From Hevea brasiliensis (taxonomy: Eukaryota > Streptophyta > Magnoliopsida > Malpighiales > Euphorbiaceae), in contig NC_079504.1 in the NCBI RefSeq assembly GCF_030052815.1, forward strand, positions 55,927,502-55,991,501: a stretch of DNA of 64,000 bases, written 5' to 3'. Position numbers and translations under genes: made by a program. Below the pieces are notes generated by a model. That model was not told where the DNA came from and did no database searches. It saw only the letters and a program-made list of their open reading frames with translations. Of the stretch, positions 34,963 to 48,400 are shown in pieces (the stretch's first letter is position 1; every line of letters begins with the position of its first letter).

Positions 34963-36130
34963 CTCATATGAGAGGTCCGATTTACTTCAATCTCTTCAAC
35001 TATTAGTACATGAGATGGGTCCGACTGCACCTCCTTAACATGGACACATGGAAAACACTGTGTATCCTTGCTAGCTGGAGGTAATGCCAACCGGTATGCT
35101 AAAGGACCCACTCTTTCCAGAACTTCATATGGTCCGATGAAACGAGGACTTAGTTTCCCCTTTCTGCCAAATCTCATAATCCTCTTCCAAGGAGAAACTT
35201 TGAGGAATACCTTATCACCCACTGCATACTCAATATCTCTTCTCTTCAGATCAACATAGGACTTCGCGGTCCGATGCACCTTGAGTCTATCTCTCGATCA
35301 ACTGATCTTTTCCTCTGTCACTGGACAATTTATGGTCCAATCATCTTCCTTTCACCTACTTCATCCCAACATAAGGGAGTTCTACACTTTCTGCCATACA
35401 AAGCTTCATATGGAGGCATCCCTATGCTTGATTGGTAGCTGTTGTTATAAGCAAACTCAATCAAAGGCAAGTGAATATCCCAACTACCTTCAAATTCAAT
35501 CACACAAGCCCGTAGCATATCCTCCAATGTCTGAATAACCCTCTCGTGGCCATCTGTCTCAGGTGAAATGTCTTTGAAGTTCAATCTAGTTCCTAGGGCT
35601 CTCTCAAGACTACCCTAATTTAGAAGTGAACCTAGGATCTCTCGCTAAACAATTGATACTGCACTCCATGCAATTTTACAATCTCATATATGTACAATCC
35701 GCCAATCTTTCCGTGCTATAGTCCATCCGAATCGCAAAAGTGAGCAGACTTAGTCAATCAACTATAACCCATACCGCATCATGACTACTCTGTGTCCTTG
35801 GAAGTCCTGAACAAAATCCATAGTTATTCGCTCCCATTTCCACTGCATCGACAAAGGATGTAATAAACCACCGAACTTGATGTTCTCGCCTTTACTTGTC
35901 GACAAGTTAGGCATTTGGAAACGAATTCACTATATCTCTTTTCATGCCCATCCACCAAGAATGCTCTTTCAAATTTCTCTGTACATTTTAGTTCCACCAG
36001 GGTGCATAGCAAATGGAGACTCATGTGCTTCCTTCAAAATGGTTTGTCTCAATTCCACATCACTAGGAATGCACACTCTGCCCTGATGTAGCAATAAACC
36101 ATCATCTCTCACAGAGAATTCAGGTTTCTT
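34963..36130 (-). pseudogene. Integrase of gypsy B (multiple frameshifts)
   Basis: Recognisable pieces are IEFEGSWDIHLPLIEFAYNN and SSIGMPPYEALYGRKCRTPL (35584-35330), then KSYVDLKRRDIEYAVGDKVF and SPRFIGPYEVLERVGPLAYR (35279-34950). The zinc-binding and first-Asp regions around 35650-36100 are broken into short frames. Comparison with C (14410-15418) shows many 1-4 base losses, for example in the region between 35545 and 35640. Where C has Arg in FIRPYE, B has the expected Gly. Confidence 0.85.
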
Positions 36131-36149
36131 GCCCTGCTGAACTTCTTTC

Positions 36150-37660
36150 AGCAGCTTCTGATATTTTTCATCACTGCGCAGCCATTACGATCTGATCAAT
36201 CAACACCGGCCGTACATGCCATGCAACTACCGTCATCCCTCATCATCAACCTCTAAACTGGCATGCTGTGCTTTCAATTCATATACCATGGACAAAGGAG
36301 AAACTCTGAGACTTGCCATAGTCTTGCGACTTAAGGCGTCAGCCACCACATTTGCTTTCCCTGGCTGATAGTCTATTAAGCAATCATAATCTTTAATGAG
36401 TTCTAACCATCTCCTCCGCCTCAAATTCAATTCCTTACGGGTGCCTAAGTACTTCAAGCTCTTGTGATGCTGTAAATGTAGCATTTCTCCCCATACAATT
36501 AGTGTCTCCGGATCTTCGTGAGCAAAACAATAGCCGCTAACTCTGGATCATGTGTTGGGTAGTTCCTCTCATGCGGTTTCAAATGGCGTGATGCATAAGC
36601 AATGACATTCGATCTTGCATCAAGACACACCTAACCCATTGTGAGAAGCATCACTATAAATCGTGTATTTTTTACCCTGAGTAGGTAAAGTGAGAACTGG
36701 AGCTTCGCTAAGCACCTCTTCAACTCATCAAAACTCACGACATTTATCACCCACCGAAATTTTACCTCTTTCCGGCAAATTGGTCAAGTGGAGAAGATAA
36801 CATAGAGAATCCCGTCACAAACCGACGGTAATATCCAGCTAAGCCTGTAAATCGCGAATTTTTGTGATGTTCCTGGCTCCAATTAAGGATAGCTTCTACC
36901 TTGCCGAATCTACCTTGATCCCTTCACCGACACAACATGTCCCAAAAAGGAGATTTCCTTCACCAAAATTCACATTTCGACAATTTGGTGTACAATGTTT
37001 CTCCCTTAAAGTCTGCAGATAATCCGCAGATGTCTATCATGCTCCTCTGCACTCCTCGAGTATATCAAAATGTCATCAATAAACACCACCACAAATTGAT
37101 CAAGATATGGTCCAAGATAGTGTTCATCGATCCATAAAAGCAGTGGAGCATTTGTTAACCCGAATGGCATTACTAGAAACTCATAGTGGCCATACCGAGT
37201 TCAAAGCGCTTTTGGGATACTCGCTCTTGCACCTTCAACGATGATAACCAGAACTCAAATCAATTTTTGAGAATATCACGCACCCTTCAATCGATCGAAG
37301 ATCATCAATGCGAGGCAATGGATATCTGTTCTTTATTGTCACCCTATTCAACCGCTCGTAGTCAATGCATAAGCGAGAGTACCATCCTTCTTCTTAACAA
37401 AAAACACTGGTGCTCCCCTAGGTGACACAATAGGGCGGATGAAGCCCTTTTCAAGTAATTCTTGTAACTGTATCTTCAGCTCCTTCAACTCTACTGGTGC
37501 CATTCTGTATGGCGTTATGGAGATTGGATCCACACCAGTGCAACATTAATTTCAAATCGCACTTCTCTTTCCGAGGTAATCCCGTAATTCATCAGAAACA
37601 CATCCGAAAATCATATACCGTAGGGATGTCCTTCAATGCCGACTCCCACTTGGGTGTCTA
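36150..37660 (-). pseudogene. RT-RNase H of gypsy B (multiple frameshifts)
   Basis: RNase H pieces [20 protein letters not shown] and [17 protein letters not shown] lie at 36484-36233. RT pieces around 37348-37533 include [26 protein letters not shown] and [13 protein letters not shown]. The reading is broken in every 50-150 bases relative to C at 15563-17136, mostly by losses of one to a few bases. No catalytically complete frame remains. Confidence 0.85.
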
Positions 37661-37759
37661 CTACGTATGCCAAGTATGCTTCACACCCTTCCCGATCATT
37701 TTTCTCGGCTAGTGCAAATTAAATGATGGTTGATGGCAATAATCGCCTCTCCTTGTATT

Positions 37760-39290
37760 ACCACATCACAGCATCGAGGAGACCAAAAGTGACTGTCTTC
37801 ACTTACAACCAATCATGGCATGATGTCTAGCTAACCAATCCATGCCCAAGATGATATCATAATCTCTCAAGGGCATTTCAATGAAATCGACAGAAAGTGT
37901 GTCCTTGGATCACCAAAGGGCAATCTCTATACATTCTATTAACCTCGACCTCTGTCCTAGCGGACTTGTTACTAGCACCTCAAAGTCCATTTTTGTACAT
38001 GGAACAAAGAATGCAATCAATGATGCTAGCACTCACATAAGAATGGGTAGAACCCGGATCAAATAGCACAAATACATTCTCGTTAAAAGTTGAGAAGGTA
38101 CCAGCCACAACATCGATGTCTCTCGCCTCTTCTCTGTCTCATGGCATAGACTCGACCGAGCACCGCCTTGTTCTCGACTGCTTTATCGTGCCTTGGCCGC
38201 TCGGGTTACCTCTACCCCGCCTCTACCTGCTAGGTGGTTGTGAGCTTCGTGACAGGCTCAATCGACCCTTCTGCGGTAGTAGGAGGTGGTCCAACTCTGC
38301 GACTACCGTGCAGTCCTTGGCAAAGTGTCCTGCCTCCACAGCTATAACAGCTCCAATAGCCTTGTAATGCATTCCACCATGATTCTTTCCACAAGTTTCA
38401 CATTGGCGGGAGGGTAGGAACTTCCGGTACTCTGTGACCGGATAGGGAGGTCTCTCACGAATGTCTTCCCCTACCAGATTTCTTGCCACCTCTGCCATGT
38501 CCCCCATAGTTCTTCCTCTTTCCAGTATGACCACTGGAACTCTGTTCTACAGGTTTTCCCTCTTTCTCTGTCTTCTCTGATCTCTTTTTCTCTGGAGCAG
38601 TCTCAAACTCAACTCTTTCCAACTCTAGGGCTTGAGAAACAAGTTCAGAGAAGTTAGTGTGTTTGAAGCCGAGCACTTATACTCTAATACTGGGCTTCAA
38701 GCCGCTTTCAAACCTCTTGCATCTCTCTCCTGGTAGAGAGTAGACTCACCGCATAATGGCTAAGGCGGAAAATTCTCTTTCATACTCACCACCGATCCGC
38801 CTCTGCTTTCAAACTTAAGAATTCTTGTAGCTTCGGTCTACATAAGCATCGTGGATGTATTTGCCTCAATTCTCGAGGAAGTCATTCCAGTCAAGATCGC
38901 AGTTCTACTGCATCGTGGGGAATGGTTTTCCACCACCATAAGCATCCCCTTGTAGTAAGGATACTGAGTATTCAAGTCCGAGCTCCTCTGTACAATGAAG
39001 TTTCTTGAACACCCTATCCATCCTCTCTAACTCTAACCACTTCACTTCTAGAGGATCTACTGTCCCCTTGAACTCTGTAGCCCCGTACTTCATCAATTTA
39101 TCATACTGCCTTGTAGGAGACTGTGGTTGTACCACGGGTGTCTGAATTGGGACTTGAGTAGGTGCATTACCAGCCATTTGTTGGAATATTGCAGCCATCT
39201 GCTGAGCGAACTGAGCAGGAATCACAGATCGCAGGGCCGGTGTCTTCTTGAACCACCGACATTTTGTACACCGGGGCATCCTTGCACCTC
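37760..39290 (-). pseudogene. Gag-protease of gypsy B (multiple frameshifts)
   Basis: The Gag part contains FAQQMAAIFQQMAGN, QYDKLMKYGATEFKGTVDPL and MDRVFKKLHCTEELGLEYSV (39279-38905), a Lys/Glu linker and CETCGKNHGGMHYKAIGA. The zinc knuckle is destroyed by frame changes (GHFAKDC survives without the preceding CYNC). In the protease the catalytic triplet reads DPG where C has DTG. Several breaks coincide with a missing base in GCTG, for example near 39287 where C at about 45195 keeps it. Confidence 0.82.
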
Positions 39291-39498
39291 ACCTCAATAG
39301 ACTGATCGATCAACGATCACCCTCTTACATATTAAATGCGATGATCTTAGATTTACTGAACAATAACACAAGAATATTCACGCTCGTTAGTGCATATTTA
39401 TAATTTAATGTACTGTATGTATCAAACAATGATATTAAGCAGTTGTACTATGCAAAAGAACATTCAAATAACAGGTGAAAACGGAATTTAAAAACTTT

Positions 39499-39510
39499 GC
39501 TCTGATACCA
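39499..39510 (-). other. Primer-binding site of gypsy B
   Basis: TGGTATCAGAGC on the minus strand, 8 bases inside the 5' LTR edge at 39519. It is complementary to the 3' end of initiator Met-tRNA as in many plant LTR retrotransposons. Confidence 0.9.
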
Positions 39511-39518
39511 CCAAAACA

Positions 39519-42500
39519 TGTCACACCTTACCCCTCTGTAAGGCATAACATGATCCCGTAGTATACCTAATGAATTACCAACTCTGTTCATCGATAACCC
39601 ATTAAATACACTACAAGGGATTTTAAAACTTTTCTTACTTCTTTACAAATGGTGAGCACTATTTACAGGTGTTAAAAACTTTGGTGAACTGAGGTGAAAC
39701 AACTAACTCATTTGATTTATTTGGAATTTCTGTAAAAATTTTGGCAAGGTGCCATCTGTATTTTGGATAAAACAGTTCTTCAGAAAACCTGTAAAAAAGC
39801 ACTTCAATAATTTTCCAAATCTCAACTCCAATACATTTCTCAACACAACAATTTATCAACACAATTCCATAGGAATTTTTCAAAGTCCGAGATAAGGAAA
39901 TATAATACAACTTTTACAATCCAAAACACTCATAATTAATTTACAACTTCAAGGTACAATTTAATTTACAATCGCTCAAAACCAAAAGAAAATATACATA
40001 CAGGTCATACATTACTGATACAAAATGCAAAAAGCGGTATACTCGTTATACTAAAAATCTCTCATTGGAGGTATGTGCAATCTAGTCACGCCTGCTCTGT
40101 CTCTCTACTCGCGATAAGAATAAAGCTATCGCTGAGACAATGTCTCAGTGGTGCACAACATTAACCAAATACAATTTAAATCACAATTCATAAATCATGT
40201 AAATAGTGGATACTTAAAACCATAGTCAAATTTAAGACAATAAAGGTCCATAAGAATTTAAACTCCATTTCTCAATATCACAATAATTTTCCATAAGTCA
40301 GATCAGGTTTGAATTCAAAAGACAGTATATGTCAATGAGAGTTTAAAATCCATTTCACAATCTCACAATACACATCAGTAAATCACACACAGCTTAATCA
40401 TGATCCATAATTCAATTCATCCCAAAAGCCGATGGCTAATGAGGTATTCAATTCATCCCAAAAGTCGATGACTAATGAGGAATAACATGGCTAGCTAGCA
40501 AAAATATGAGTACTCATTCTATTCGTCCTCAACAGGCACACACCTCAACACTTCAGCCAGAGAGGGAATTCAATTCATCCCACTAGACAAGCTAGAGAGG
40601 AATACAATCAATATACATGATAGCTGTGGTTTCAAACCATTTCTAATGCTTTTTAATCAATAAGTATCCATCAATGTCATTCAAACCATTTTTCACAGTT
40701 TCAAACTATTCACAATATTTTTCAATCAATAAATATTCCTCAAACACATTTCCACAATTTAAAATAATGATATACAAATAATCAATATTTATTTCCATTG
40801 AAAATAATTCAAAAGAAACAGTTGTTGTGCACAAACCTCTGATATTTGTCTCCTGGTCTTGACTCAGTATTTCCTTTCCTTTCCCTGAGTCCTTGTTAGC
40901 TGAGAAACACAATTTGAAGTGTTTCAGTATCAAATTAAACTGTCTCTATCGATGGGGTTTGGTAAATAATGCACTGAACTCAATTATTCGCTTAATCACC
41001 TAATATACCGACCCTCGATGCGTTTTAGGTAAATTAGGTTTTAGTGTCGTTAATATGTCACACTCGATAGGGTTTTAGGTTTGGTATGTTTTACCAAAGT
41101 CATTTCTCGCTTAGTGCATTTTAATGCAAATTGTTGGATTCCGAACACTGGTTTGACCTAACCGACGATCTAGTTACCTCGGTTTTCGGGTCTCGGTCGA
41201 AACTACAAACTTGTAGATCTAGGTCTTATTGCACGCGGTGCAAAATTTCAGGTCAATCCGAGTTAAGTAGACCAAGTTATGGTCATTACACTATTGCTGG
41301 TCAAGTGGTACCATTTTAGGTCAATTTTAGGTCAAATTGGTCAATTCTGGTTCGGCCAGGTTTTGGACCCGAACTTGTGCAAGTTGTTTGACTTGCTTAT
41401 GGTCATTTCTGGGTTTTGGTGTCTTCATAAGACTTGTAGGTATGGGTCTTAACTATTCATGGTTAAAATTTCAGGTCAATTGGACCTGGTTTGAGTGAGT
41501 TATGGCCTAAATACTCACTGCTGCCCAATTGGTCATTTTTCAGGTCCTAATTGCACCTAATCCGAATTGGTCAAATTTTTAGGTCACCTTGCAAGCAGAA
41601 TTTTGGCATGGTTTCTCAATGAAAGTTGGCACATTTTGTGCCTAGTTTCACCCCAAATTGGTCTCATACCAATTGAGGTTACACATTCAAGGTTATAGGC
41701 TAAAATATACACTGCCCTCAATATGCATTTCACACCCCAACTTCAAACACATACTCACCTTGCAAGGTTTACTTCCATACCTTACCAAACTGTTTTGGCA
41801 CATTACCAAAAACATTTTCTACATTACATTAGCATTATTTTGGGCAGATTCCAATCACCCTCAACACACCAAATATCATTCACAATTACAATTTCTAAAT
41901 ACCATTACAACCACACCTAAACATTACAAACTTTACATACACTTTACAACATTCATTCACATACATATCATCAATCCTTCTAGGTCAATATTCTGCCCAC
42001 TCTTCCTTCAATATACACCATTTCTCAAGTGTCCACAAGCTGCCACAAATCATTCATCAACATCACATTGCCGTACCATATGCCAATTCCCATCAAAGTG
42101 CATAATTCACCATATAAACATGCAATAACTCACTAAGTTACTAAATCACCATTATTAACATTCTTTCCCATCAATTATATGCACAAATACCTCATCATAA
42201 ACGTGACCCATGGCTGTCCAAAATGAAAATAACAATAACCTTTCAAACTCAAAATTTTCCTTCACCAAACTAATACCCATAACATGCACAAAAACTTTAA
42301 CAAAGGATTTCTCAAAAATGCAAACTTACCTTTATTTGTAACTTGCTAAACCTTCACCAAACTTCCCAAAATTGGTATTAATATCTTCCTTGTGGTGTGT
42401 AGGCCATTTTTCATGAAAGAACCTAAGTGAATGGAGTTGAAATGGAGAGAGGAAATCAAGCTCAAAGAAAACGTCAATGGAGGTTTTCAAGGGTTCTTCA

Positions 42501-43199
42501 ATTCGGCCATTTGAGAGGATTTGAGGAAGATGGGATTTCAGATGGTTAGTGGACCACTTCAGCCATATTTCATGTTTAATTAATCCTATAGTGGTCCACT
42601 AACTAAAATTAAAACATATTATAAGTTAACTTTCAACTAATCCACATTTAACCCATTATTTCCACTATTTATTTTAGGTGCCACCAAATTAATTTTTCAT
42701 TTCATTTTCTAAGTGTAATACTATTTATTTTTAATGGACATTTAGGTCAAAAGACAATTCGGGATGTCAAATGACCATCATGCCCCTGTTCGGGTGGCTT
42801 TCCCGATTTTTCTGAACAATCGTATTTTGTCTGTTTTTTCGATTTCTCACTTTTCTTTGTACTAATTATTTAATTTTTCTTTAATCTTTCTAATGAGATT
42901 TATACTTCAATAAGGGTCTATTTATGTCCAAAAAATGTTTTCCAGGGTTCCCCGCAGTCCAGGGTTAGTCAACGGTCCACGCCGTGACTTCCCGGTGCGG
43001 TCACCCATCGCTAGGTTTCCCGGCTCTCTTACTCGGTTACATTTCTTTACTATGATTTTTCCTTTGTTTTTCTTTTCTTGTATTTCATTATTTTATGTCT
43101 CCTCACTCATATTGAGGTACGGTTCTAGGCATCCTAGCTGTCCGGACAACACTGGTCACCGGAGCAGCAGAACGCACTACCGAACTTTGGGGTGTTACA
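39519..43199 (-). repeat. 5' LTR of gypsy B
   Basis: 3,681 bp, partner of 31076-34757. It ends GGGTGTTACA next to the AATTA duplication. It would contain the promoter on the minus strand, but no TATA box is proposed. Confidence 0.95.
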
Positions 43200-43204
43200 A
43201 ATTA

Positions 43205-44947
43205 AGTACTTAAACACTTCAAATTGTGTTTTTCAGTTAGCAAAGACTCAGGGAAAGGGAAGGAAATACTGAGTCAAGACCAAGAAACAGTTATCAGAGG
43301 TTTGTGCACAGCTAGTTTTTAACTGATTTTGTTTGAATATTTCATATGATTAAATAACATACTTTTCTTATGTATTATGTTTAATAAGCATTGGATTTAA
43401 TTCAATGATTATTGAAATTGTTATAGTATGTATGAATTTAGCTTTGTGAAATGGTATTTCCACAAGTATTAAGCATTGTTATGGATTGAATAAATTATAT
43501 TTTGGAAAATTGTGATAGAACATGTTTTGAATTGTGATGGTAATTTTCATGGAAAAATGCAAATTTATGATTTGAATTGTGATGAGCATAAAAATTATTG
43601 GATATTGGAATTGACTTTGAATTGAATTATATTGTGATTTATGCTCACTAAAAGGATTGTGATATTATTTTATATCTCACTATAGATGCTTGAGTAGGTT
43701 ATTACCCGTCTCTCTCATTTGTTGAGAAGACAATGGAGTTAGTTGTGTTTTGATTACCATGGTACGTGCACAGGCTTAGATTTTCCTCTGATTTGAGGTT
43801 AGATCTAAGTTTATTTTATCGTTATGGCCCTTACGGAAGATTCATTATTGTGATGGTACTGTGCACAATGATTCGACCTCCCCGACCATAGGGAGTTAGA
43901 ATCTGATTCCACCTCCCCGACCATAGGGAGTTGGAATCACATCGAATATGGCCCTTTCGGATTAGTCTTGCATAGTTAGTGAGATAAAGATTGAATTTTC
44001 AGATACAACATGGTTTTTGAGATACATAATGATTTTTGAGATACAGAAAGGCTTTTGAATGGTAAAGAATTGTGATTTCAATTATGGTTTATGTATAATT
44101 GATTTTGTTGGAATTACTTAAATGGTTAGTCATGATTTGATAAATTGAATTTTGTGATCGAAGTCATTTATACAAATGATTTACATTATTAGCAATGAAT
44201 ATTTTGATTTTTGGAATTTGATGAGTATTCAGATTTCCAAATTATTTACTGTAAATTTTGTCAATGTATATTGTACTATGTTTTAAATTATAGTTGTGCA
44301 CCACTGAGTTCACCACTCAGCGATAGCTTTGTATCTTTGTCAGTGAAAAGAGCATAGAGCAGTGAATAAGTTTCTTTGAAGACATATTCAGATCAGCTCC
44401 AGGTATATCATAGGTATACCCATATACATAGGTTTTGATGTATGCATATAATAATATGTATGTAAATTATTTGAGTAGTTGTATAAAAACTCTTGTAAAA
44501 TATTTTGGTATGTAATTAAATGTAAATCATTGTAAATATAAAGTTGAGATTTCATTTACTTGAATAGTTTTGTGTTATAAATTTTGAGTATTGTAATCAA
44601 TGAAATGTTTCTTTATGATGAGAGTAGTTTGAAAATGAATTGATTATTTATTGAGAATTGAATTATGAATTGAAATAAAGTTTATTGGAGTTGTATTTGA
44701 GAAAACATATTGGAAGCATTTTCTTTTGCAGGATTGAAGAACTGTTTTCTCAAAATACAGCCGGCACTTTGCCGAAATTTTAAAAAAATTTTATAACACC
44801 AGATTTTAATCTATGACTTAAATTTCCCGAAAATTGATTTAAAATCCCTTGTAGTATATTTAATGGATTATCGGTAGGCGAAGTACGGTAATTCATTAGT
44901 TGTACTACGGGATCATGTTACATCTTATAGGGGAGTAGGGTGTGACA
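43205..44947 (+). repeat. 3' LTR of gypsy A, second part
   Basis: Resumes the LTR of A after element B and ends GGTGTGACA. It contains a 35-bp tandem duplication at 43871-43905 / 43906-43940 that is single in the 5' LTR. Confidence 0.95.
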
Positions 44948-44952
44948 GAGGA

Positions 44953-45236
44953 TCTACTGTCCCCTTGAACTCAGTAGCCCCATATTTCATTAATTTGTCA
45001 TACTGCTTAGCAGAAGACTGTGGCTGTACCACTGGTGTTTGTAGTGGGACTTGTAGTGGGACTTGAGTAGGCATGTTACCAGCCATCTGTTGAAATATTG
45101 CAGCCATCTGCTTAACCGAGCAGAAATCGCTATGATGAGGGGTGGTGTTCTTGATCCCGACATTGTGTAGGGCTAGGGCATCCCCTTGTACCTCAGCCTC
45201 TATAGGTTGATCGACTGAATGATCACCCTCTTCCAT
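44953..45236 (-). pseudogene. Gag N-terminal part of gypsy C (cut by element A)
   Basis: The ATG at 45236 starts MEEGDHSVDQPIEAEVQG. Then come KQMAAIFQQMAGNMPTQVPL and QYDKLMKYGATEFKGTVDPL, the start of the capsid domain. Element A inserted right after this point, and the frame continues at 22157. A short Val-Pro-Leu-Gln repeat (VPLQVPLQ) marks a small in-frame duplication. Primer-binding site at 45405-45417 (TGGTATCAGAGCT). Confidence 0.88.
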
Positions 45237-45404
45237 AGTCAATTTGAGGATTTTAGACCTCCTGAATAAATAACACAAGGAGATTTCCTCCCGTTAGTGC
45301 ATATTTATAATGTAATGTACTGTATGTATCAAACAATGACATTTAGCAGTTGTACTATGAAGAAAAAATATTCAAATAATATGTGAAAACAGAATTTAAA
45401 AACT

Positions 45405-45417
45405 AGCTCTGATACCA
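45405..45417 (-). other. Primer-binding site of gypsy C
   Basis: TGGTATCAGAGCT on the minus strand, just inside the 5' LTR edge at 45426. It is complementary to initiator Met-tRNA. Confidence 0.9.
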
Positions 45418-45425
45418 CTAAAATA

Positions 45426-48400
45426 TGTCACGCCCTACCCCTCTGTAAGGCATACCATGATCTCGTAGTATACCTAATGAATTATCAACTTCGTCTACTA
45501 ATAACCCATTAAATACACTACAAGGGATTTTAAAACTTTTCTTACTTCTTTTTACAGTGGTGAGCAATATTTACAGGTGTTAAAAATTTTTTTGAACTGA
45601 AGTGAAACAGCTAACATATTTGAATTATTAGTAATTTTTGTAAAAATTTTGGTGGAGTGCCATCTGTATTTTGAGTAAAATAGTTCTTCAAAAACCTGTA
45701 AAAAGCACTTCAAATATTTGGTTCAATCCCCAACTCCAATATTCAATCAACATAATAAGTTTCTCAACATTTGGTAACTCAAATCCACAATAATTTTTCC
45801 AGTGTTTTCAAAACTGAGATAAAAGAATATATCACAATATTTACAAACTAAAATAATTTATAATTTATTTTACAACTTCAATGTACAATTTTAATTTATA
45901 ACTGCTCAAAACCAAGAACACTATATACATACAGTGAACATACATTACAATACAAAATGCAAAATATGGTATACTCAATATACCCGATGATCTCTTAGTG
46001 TAGCCCTAGCAGCCTAGTCTGCTGCCCTGTCAGTCTATCTACCTGCGACAGCAATGAAAAGCTATCACTGAGCCATTGTCTCAGTGGTGCACAACATTAA
46101 CCAAATATAACTTTAAATCACAAATTATAAGTCATATAAATAGTGGATACTTAAAACCATAGTTAAATTCAAAGACAATGAATGTCATAAAGAATTTAAA
46201 CTCTATTTCACAATATCACAATAAATATCAATAAATCATACACACACAGCTTAATCATGTTGCAAAAGTTCAATTCGTCCCAAAAGCCGATGGCTAGTGA
46301 GGAATTCAATTCATCCCAAAAGTCGATGGCTAATGAGGAATAACATAGCTAGCTAGCAATAATATGAGTACTCATTCTATTCGTCCTCAATAAGCACACA
46401 CCTCAACACTTCAGCCAGAGAGGGAATTCAATTCATCCCACTAGACAAGCTAGCAAGGAATTCAATCAATATACATGATATCTGTGGTTTCAAACCATTT
46501 ACAATGCTTTTCAATCAATAAGTATCCATCAAATATCATTCAAACAATTTTTCACAATTTAAAACAATAATATACAAATAGTCATGATTTATTTCAATTG
46601 AAAATTCAAAAGATATAACTGTTATACACAAACCTCTGATAACTATCTCTTGGCCCTGACTCAGTGTTTCCTTCCCCTTCCTTGGGTCTTTGCTAACTGA
46701 AACACACAATTTGAAGTGTTTCAGTACTCATTTAAACTGTCTCTAACAATAAGGTTCAATAATTAATTTATTGAATTCTATTATTTTCTTTGTCAACTTA
46801 AAATGTTGACCCTCGATGCAGTCTAGGTGAATTAGGTTTTAATGTTACCAATATGTCATATTTAATAGCCTTTTAGTGTTGGTACATGTTATCCAATTCA
46901 TTTTCATGTATAATGCATTTTATTGCAATTTGTAGGATTCCGGTATACTAATTTGACCTAGCCGGATGACCTAGTTCCCTTAATTTTCAGGTTTCGTACA
47001 AAACTACAAACTTGTAGGTCTATGTCTTATTACACGCGGGGAAAAATTTCAGGTCATTCTGAGTTATGTAGGCCAAGTTATGGTCAATCTACCAATGCTG
47101 GATAGAATGTATCAAAATGGTTGTTTTAGGTCATTTTTAGGTCACTTTTGGTTCGGCCAGTTTTTGGACCTGAACTTGTGCAAGCCATTTGGCTTGGTTC
47201 TGGCCATTTTTTGGCTTTGGTGTCTTCATAATAATTGTAGATATATGTCTAAAATATTGATGGTAAAAATTTCAGGTCAATTAGACCTTTTTTGAGTGAG
47301 TTATGGCCAAAATACTAACTGCTGCCCAAATGATCAATTTTCAGGTTTTCAAAGCACTAATCCGGATTTGGTCATTTTTCAAGTCACCTTCTAAGCAGAA
47401 TTTTGGTAAGCTTCCTTCATGAAAGTTGGCACATTTTGTGCCTAGTTTCACCTTCAATTGGTCTCATACCAATTGGAGTCACACACTTAAGGTTCTAAGC
47501 CAAAACATACACTGCTCTATTGTACATTGTTCACCCTTTACTAATTATACATCCTATGCTTACCAAGTCACTCTTCCATGCCAATTCTGGTTTGTACCAT
47601 AACATTAACACATTTAGCAACTCATTTTTGGTCATTTTGGTAGCTTATAACCATTCTTAATATGCACACTATAACCCAGAATTTTTCAAGTCCAATTACA
47701 AATAATTTAACCACATGACATAGCTCATTTACATGTCCAAACTCAAACCTTTATACACATATACATGCTGCCATAACAAGCACCATAATTCAACAATATA
47801 ATTCCATAAACCAAACCATGAAATGACACATTTTGGTCTACACTTCAAAGTTGCTGATTGTGCATCTTCTTCAATTAGTTTCCAAGCTTCCAAAATCAAG
47901 TGTACTATCACATACATCTAGTATACATTATCCAATTTATTCCTATACACATAAATACTTACATCAACACTTTTATCTACCATTTACATGCAAGGATAAA
48001 CTGCTCTTATTGAAGTTCCATGGCTGCCAAAAATGTACCTCTCCCTTAACTCATCAAACTTTAAAAATCCTTCCACAAATCAACTACCCATAACATCCAT
48101 TCAAGCTTTAATGAAACAAGAATAAAAAATACATACTTACCACTTTTGAAATTCTTGAAAATCTCACCAAAACTTGATTTTCTTGCTGCCTATCTACTGC
48201 CCAAGTTGTGTAGAACAACTTTAGTGAAGGATAATGCAAGAAAATTGGCTTGGAGATGGGAGAATGGAGCTTGCATGGAGCTTGGAAGCTTTGGCCATGG
48301 AGGTTTTTTTTCTTCTTGGTTTCGGCTGGTCTTGGCAAGGTGAGGAAGATAAATGATCTGCTGTCCACATGGTGATTAAATGTCCACTTTATGGAGTTAG

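Larger units (their letters stand above)
31076..43199 (-). mobile_element. Gypsy element B (full length, youngest of the nest)
   Basis: 12,124 bp on the minus strand with a perfect AATTA duplication (31071-31075 and 43200-43204). The intact 5' LTR of A shows the uninterrupted AATTA target at the equivalent place. LTRs are at 31076-34757 (3,682 bp) and 39519-43199 (3,681 bp) and are nearly identical by eye. Primer-binding site, polypurine tract and all domains are recognisable over the 4,761-bp interior. The coding frames are broken by many 1-4 base indels, unusual for an element with such similar LTRs. Confidence 0.96.
22163..44947 (+). mobile_element. Gypsy element A (plus strand, internally deleted), inserted in gag of C
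   Basis: It starts TGTAACACCCC at 22163 and ends GGTGTGACA at 44947, with a perfect GAGGA duplication (22158-22162 and 44948-44952). The 5' LTR is 22163-26143 (3,981 bp). The 3' LTR is 28800-31075 plus 43205-44947, split by element B. The internal region is only about 2.66 kb (26144-28799), compared with about 4.8 kb in relatives. It retains fragments of gag, protease and the first RT block and lacks the rest of pol. It belongs to the same family as B, C and D, in the opposite orientation. Confidence 0.95.

Noticed and set aside
39499..39510. tRNA-like matches at the primer-binding sites
   Set aside because: They are short complements of initiator Met-tRNA used for priming. No cloverleaf or A/B boxes are present, so they are not tRNA genes.
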